A stretch of DNA of 64,000 nucleotides from Monomorium pharaonis (taxonomy: Eukaryota; Arthropoda; Insecta; Hymenoptera; Formicidae): the NCBI RefSeq assembly GCF_013373865.1, contig NC_050470.1:7858373-7922372 (forward strand), in the 5' to 3' direction. The position numbers and the translations under genes were made by a program. The notes under the pieces were generated by a model that did not search any database, was not told the DNA's origin, and saw only the letters and a list, made by a program, of their open reading frames with translations. Of the stretch, positions 62,401-64,000 are shown piece after piece (positions within the stretch are counted from its first letter, which is position 1; each line of letters begins with the position of its first letter).

Positions 62401-64000
62401 GAAAATTTTGTTTTTCAGAATAGTGACAGCTCAATTTTGTAGGAATATTAAGCGAAATGATATTTCTGCGATATATTGTTTGACGACGTATTCGCGACTC
62501 GATCGCTATTCCTGACACGTGTCGCGTATAGACGATAATAGAAAATTGATGTACTTAACAAATGTGACAAACCAATTCATTATCCTCAATTCAGTGCTTT
62601 TAAATAAATAACAAAATAGAATTACAATATTGTAATAACAACAAAGTATAATATATACTTACAATATTATTTCTGCTTTTGGCATTAATTTCACAAAGAA
62701 CTGAATGTGTAATGCTTATATCCATATGTTATTTATACGCTTTACTATTTTATGTACTTTCTTTAATGAATAATTCAGCACGCGTCTGTAATTTCGCCGC
62801 TTAACATTTTTCAAAACATATTGCAATATTTTGTATATTTAAAATAGGTCAGAATAAACAACGTCATATTCCGTTTTGGAAAATTAGTACCTTTGGGAAA
62901 CTTTTATATAATTCACTTAAAAGTTGGCAATAAAAATTATTTATAATATTAAATAGAAATATTAGTACCATTATCGCGGTACGCCATGAGTTTCACGTCC
63001 GAATTATCGCAGCGAAAATTCTGCACGTCGCATGATTGGAGCTAAATTCTGAGCGAGTTATCGACGAGGAGCATGCATAAAATTATGGATTCACACGCGA
63101 CGATGCAATCCGCATAACCGCATCCCTGCGCGCACCTCGGAATACTTTAACATAGATCACGGAGGACACAAGGGAGATTAAAACAGGCAGCGGGAAATGA
63201 AATTACACACTGCTACTGTAAAGCCCCGAGAAATAACGTACGCGGAACTCCTACGTCCGCGACTTTTCAATAGAAAAGAATTTACCAAGTCTTCAGTTTA
63301 TCTCTTTAGCACAAGTAAAACGGCGTAACAAGGCCGGACAAAGCCGGGGCCCGATATCTACGAGTTAACCAACCCCCGCGCCGGTTTATGAGCGCGCGTG
63401 CAACCCTTATGCAACCCTAATGACGGCAATTTTATCGCGCTGTCGTGTACGCGCGGAGGAAGCGCGCGATGTTATCCCGGGGGTGCTCGAACTTCTCGTT
63501 GGAGTCACGCGATCAGATAAACTCGAAGGATTAACCGTTAAACCGCCGGTGTAAACGGGGCGCGAAGAGCCAGAGTGAAAAGAGCGTGCGCTGTCTACGC
63601 TGCCGGTAGATTTAAGGGCTCCGTGCAGGAGGGCAGAGGATCCGGATCGGAGCTATAGTATAGCACGGGGACAGCGGCGGCATGCTGGTGCGTCATGCCG
63701 AGAGCCGAAAGTCCGCGAAACAATATCCGAGCTTTCCGACCACCCTCCCTCCCTCCCTCTGTGCTCCGCCTGACCGCGCCGTGCCGGTTTTTCGTGTCCT
63801 CTTTTCCGCCGTTCTCCCGGGGATGTTCTTGTCACAGATTGCGCGCGGTCGGGATTATGGATTTACTTTGATAAATGAGGACTCGATATCCGAGGCGTAA
63901 CTCTGGGATGAAGATCGCGTTGCTTTAAATTATAAGTCTGCGGGTTTGATTTCTCGTATGAGATATACAAGGGTATCTTCGACACATGAAACTCTCCTAC
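59412..64000 (+). other. intron 7 or 3' flank; terminal DIP exon not found
   Basis: No segment here encodes an obvious DIP C-terminal tail (variable linker plus hydrophobic GPI signal) with a phase-1 acceptor. The region holds a 45-bp tandem duplication at 59635-59724, AT-rich DNA at 60840-61760 and 62180-62960, and CpG-rich DNA at 63000-63900 with no recognisable exon. The missing exon(s) are probably beyond the window, given the size of the other introns. Confidence 0.6.
59635..59724. repeat. 45-bp tandem duplication, two copies
   Basis: ttctttattaagtgaaatag...attccga is repeated head to tail (59635-59679, 59680-59724) with only a few substitutions, about 225 bases after the exon 7 donor. 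Confidence 0.93.

Noticed and set aside
62340..62420. Acceptor-like cgtttttcag at 62358 and tgtttttcag at 62419 as DIP terminal exons
   Set aside because: One frame stops after about 14 residues and the other after a single residue; neither encodes an anchor.
1..64000. tRNA, rRNA, known microRNA or CRISPR features
   Set aside because: No T-loop plus acceptor combination, no rRNA core strings, no familiar insect microRNA seeds and no spaced direct-repeat arrays were seen by eye.

Overview
The window is insect nuclear DNA, most likely hymenopteran and probably from an ant. The basis is one insect-type immunoglobulin-superfamily gene with very long introns, a CpG-rich but AT-leaning background, many (GA)n microsatellites, and decayed DNA transposons. 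The species cannot be fixed from the sequence.

One gene on the + strand accounts for almost everything: a Dpr-interacting protein (DIP), called 'lachesin-like' in many automated annotations and closest by eye to Drosophila DIP-beta. Seven coding segments join in frame: 2640-2691, 39410-39516 (or 39570), 48615-48800, 49179-49368, 49902-50030, 58875-58994 and 59241-59411. All internal introns are GT-AG. They encode 318 complete residues plus one base, or 336 with an alternative donor: a signal peptide and three Ig domains. The C-terminal exon(s), where DIPs usually carry a GPI signal, were not found. The 5' UTR probably begins on exons upstream of the window.

Layout: 1-2639 upstream DNA and the start of the first coding exon region; 2692-39409 a 36.7-kb first intron holding most of the repeats (a 602-bp Helitron-like element, a mariner transposase remnant, a fold-back MITE, purine tracts, structured hairpins) and one unexplained coding-like stretch at 18238-18600; 39410-59411 the Ig exons; 59412-64000 downstream intron or flanking DNA.

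Most notable observations: (a) two in-frame 5' splice sites 54 nt apart that would insert a Ser/Gly/Ala-rich loop into the first (Dpr-binding) Ig domain, with a weak 3' splice site opposite them; (b) in-frame tandem acceptors 12 nt apart in Ig2; (c) possible nested exons in intron 1; (d) several strong intronic RNA-type hairpins. No bacterial operon, CRISPR, tRNA or rRNA was seen.
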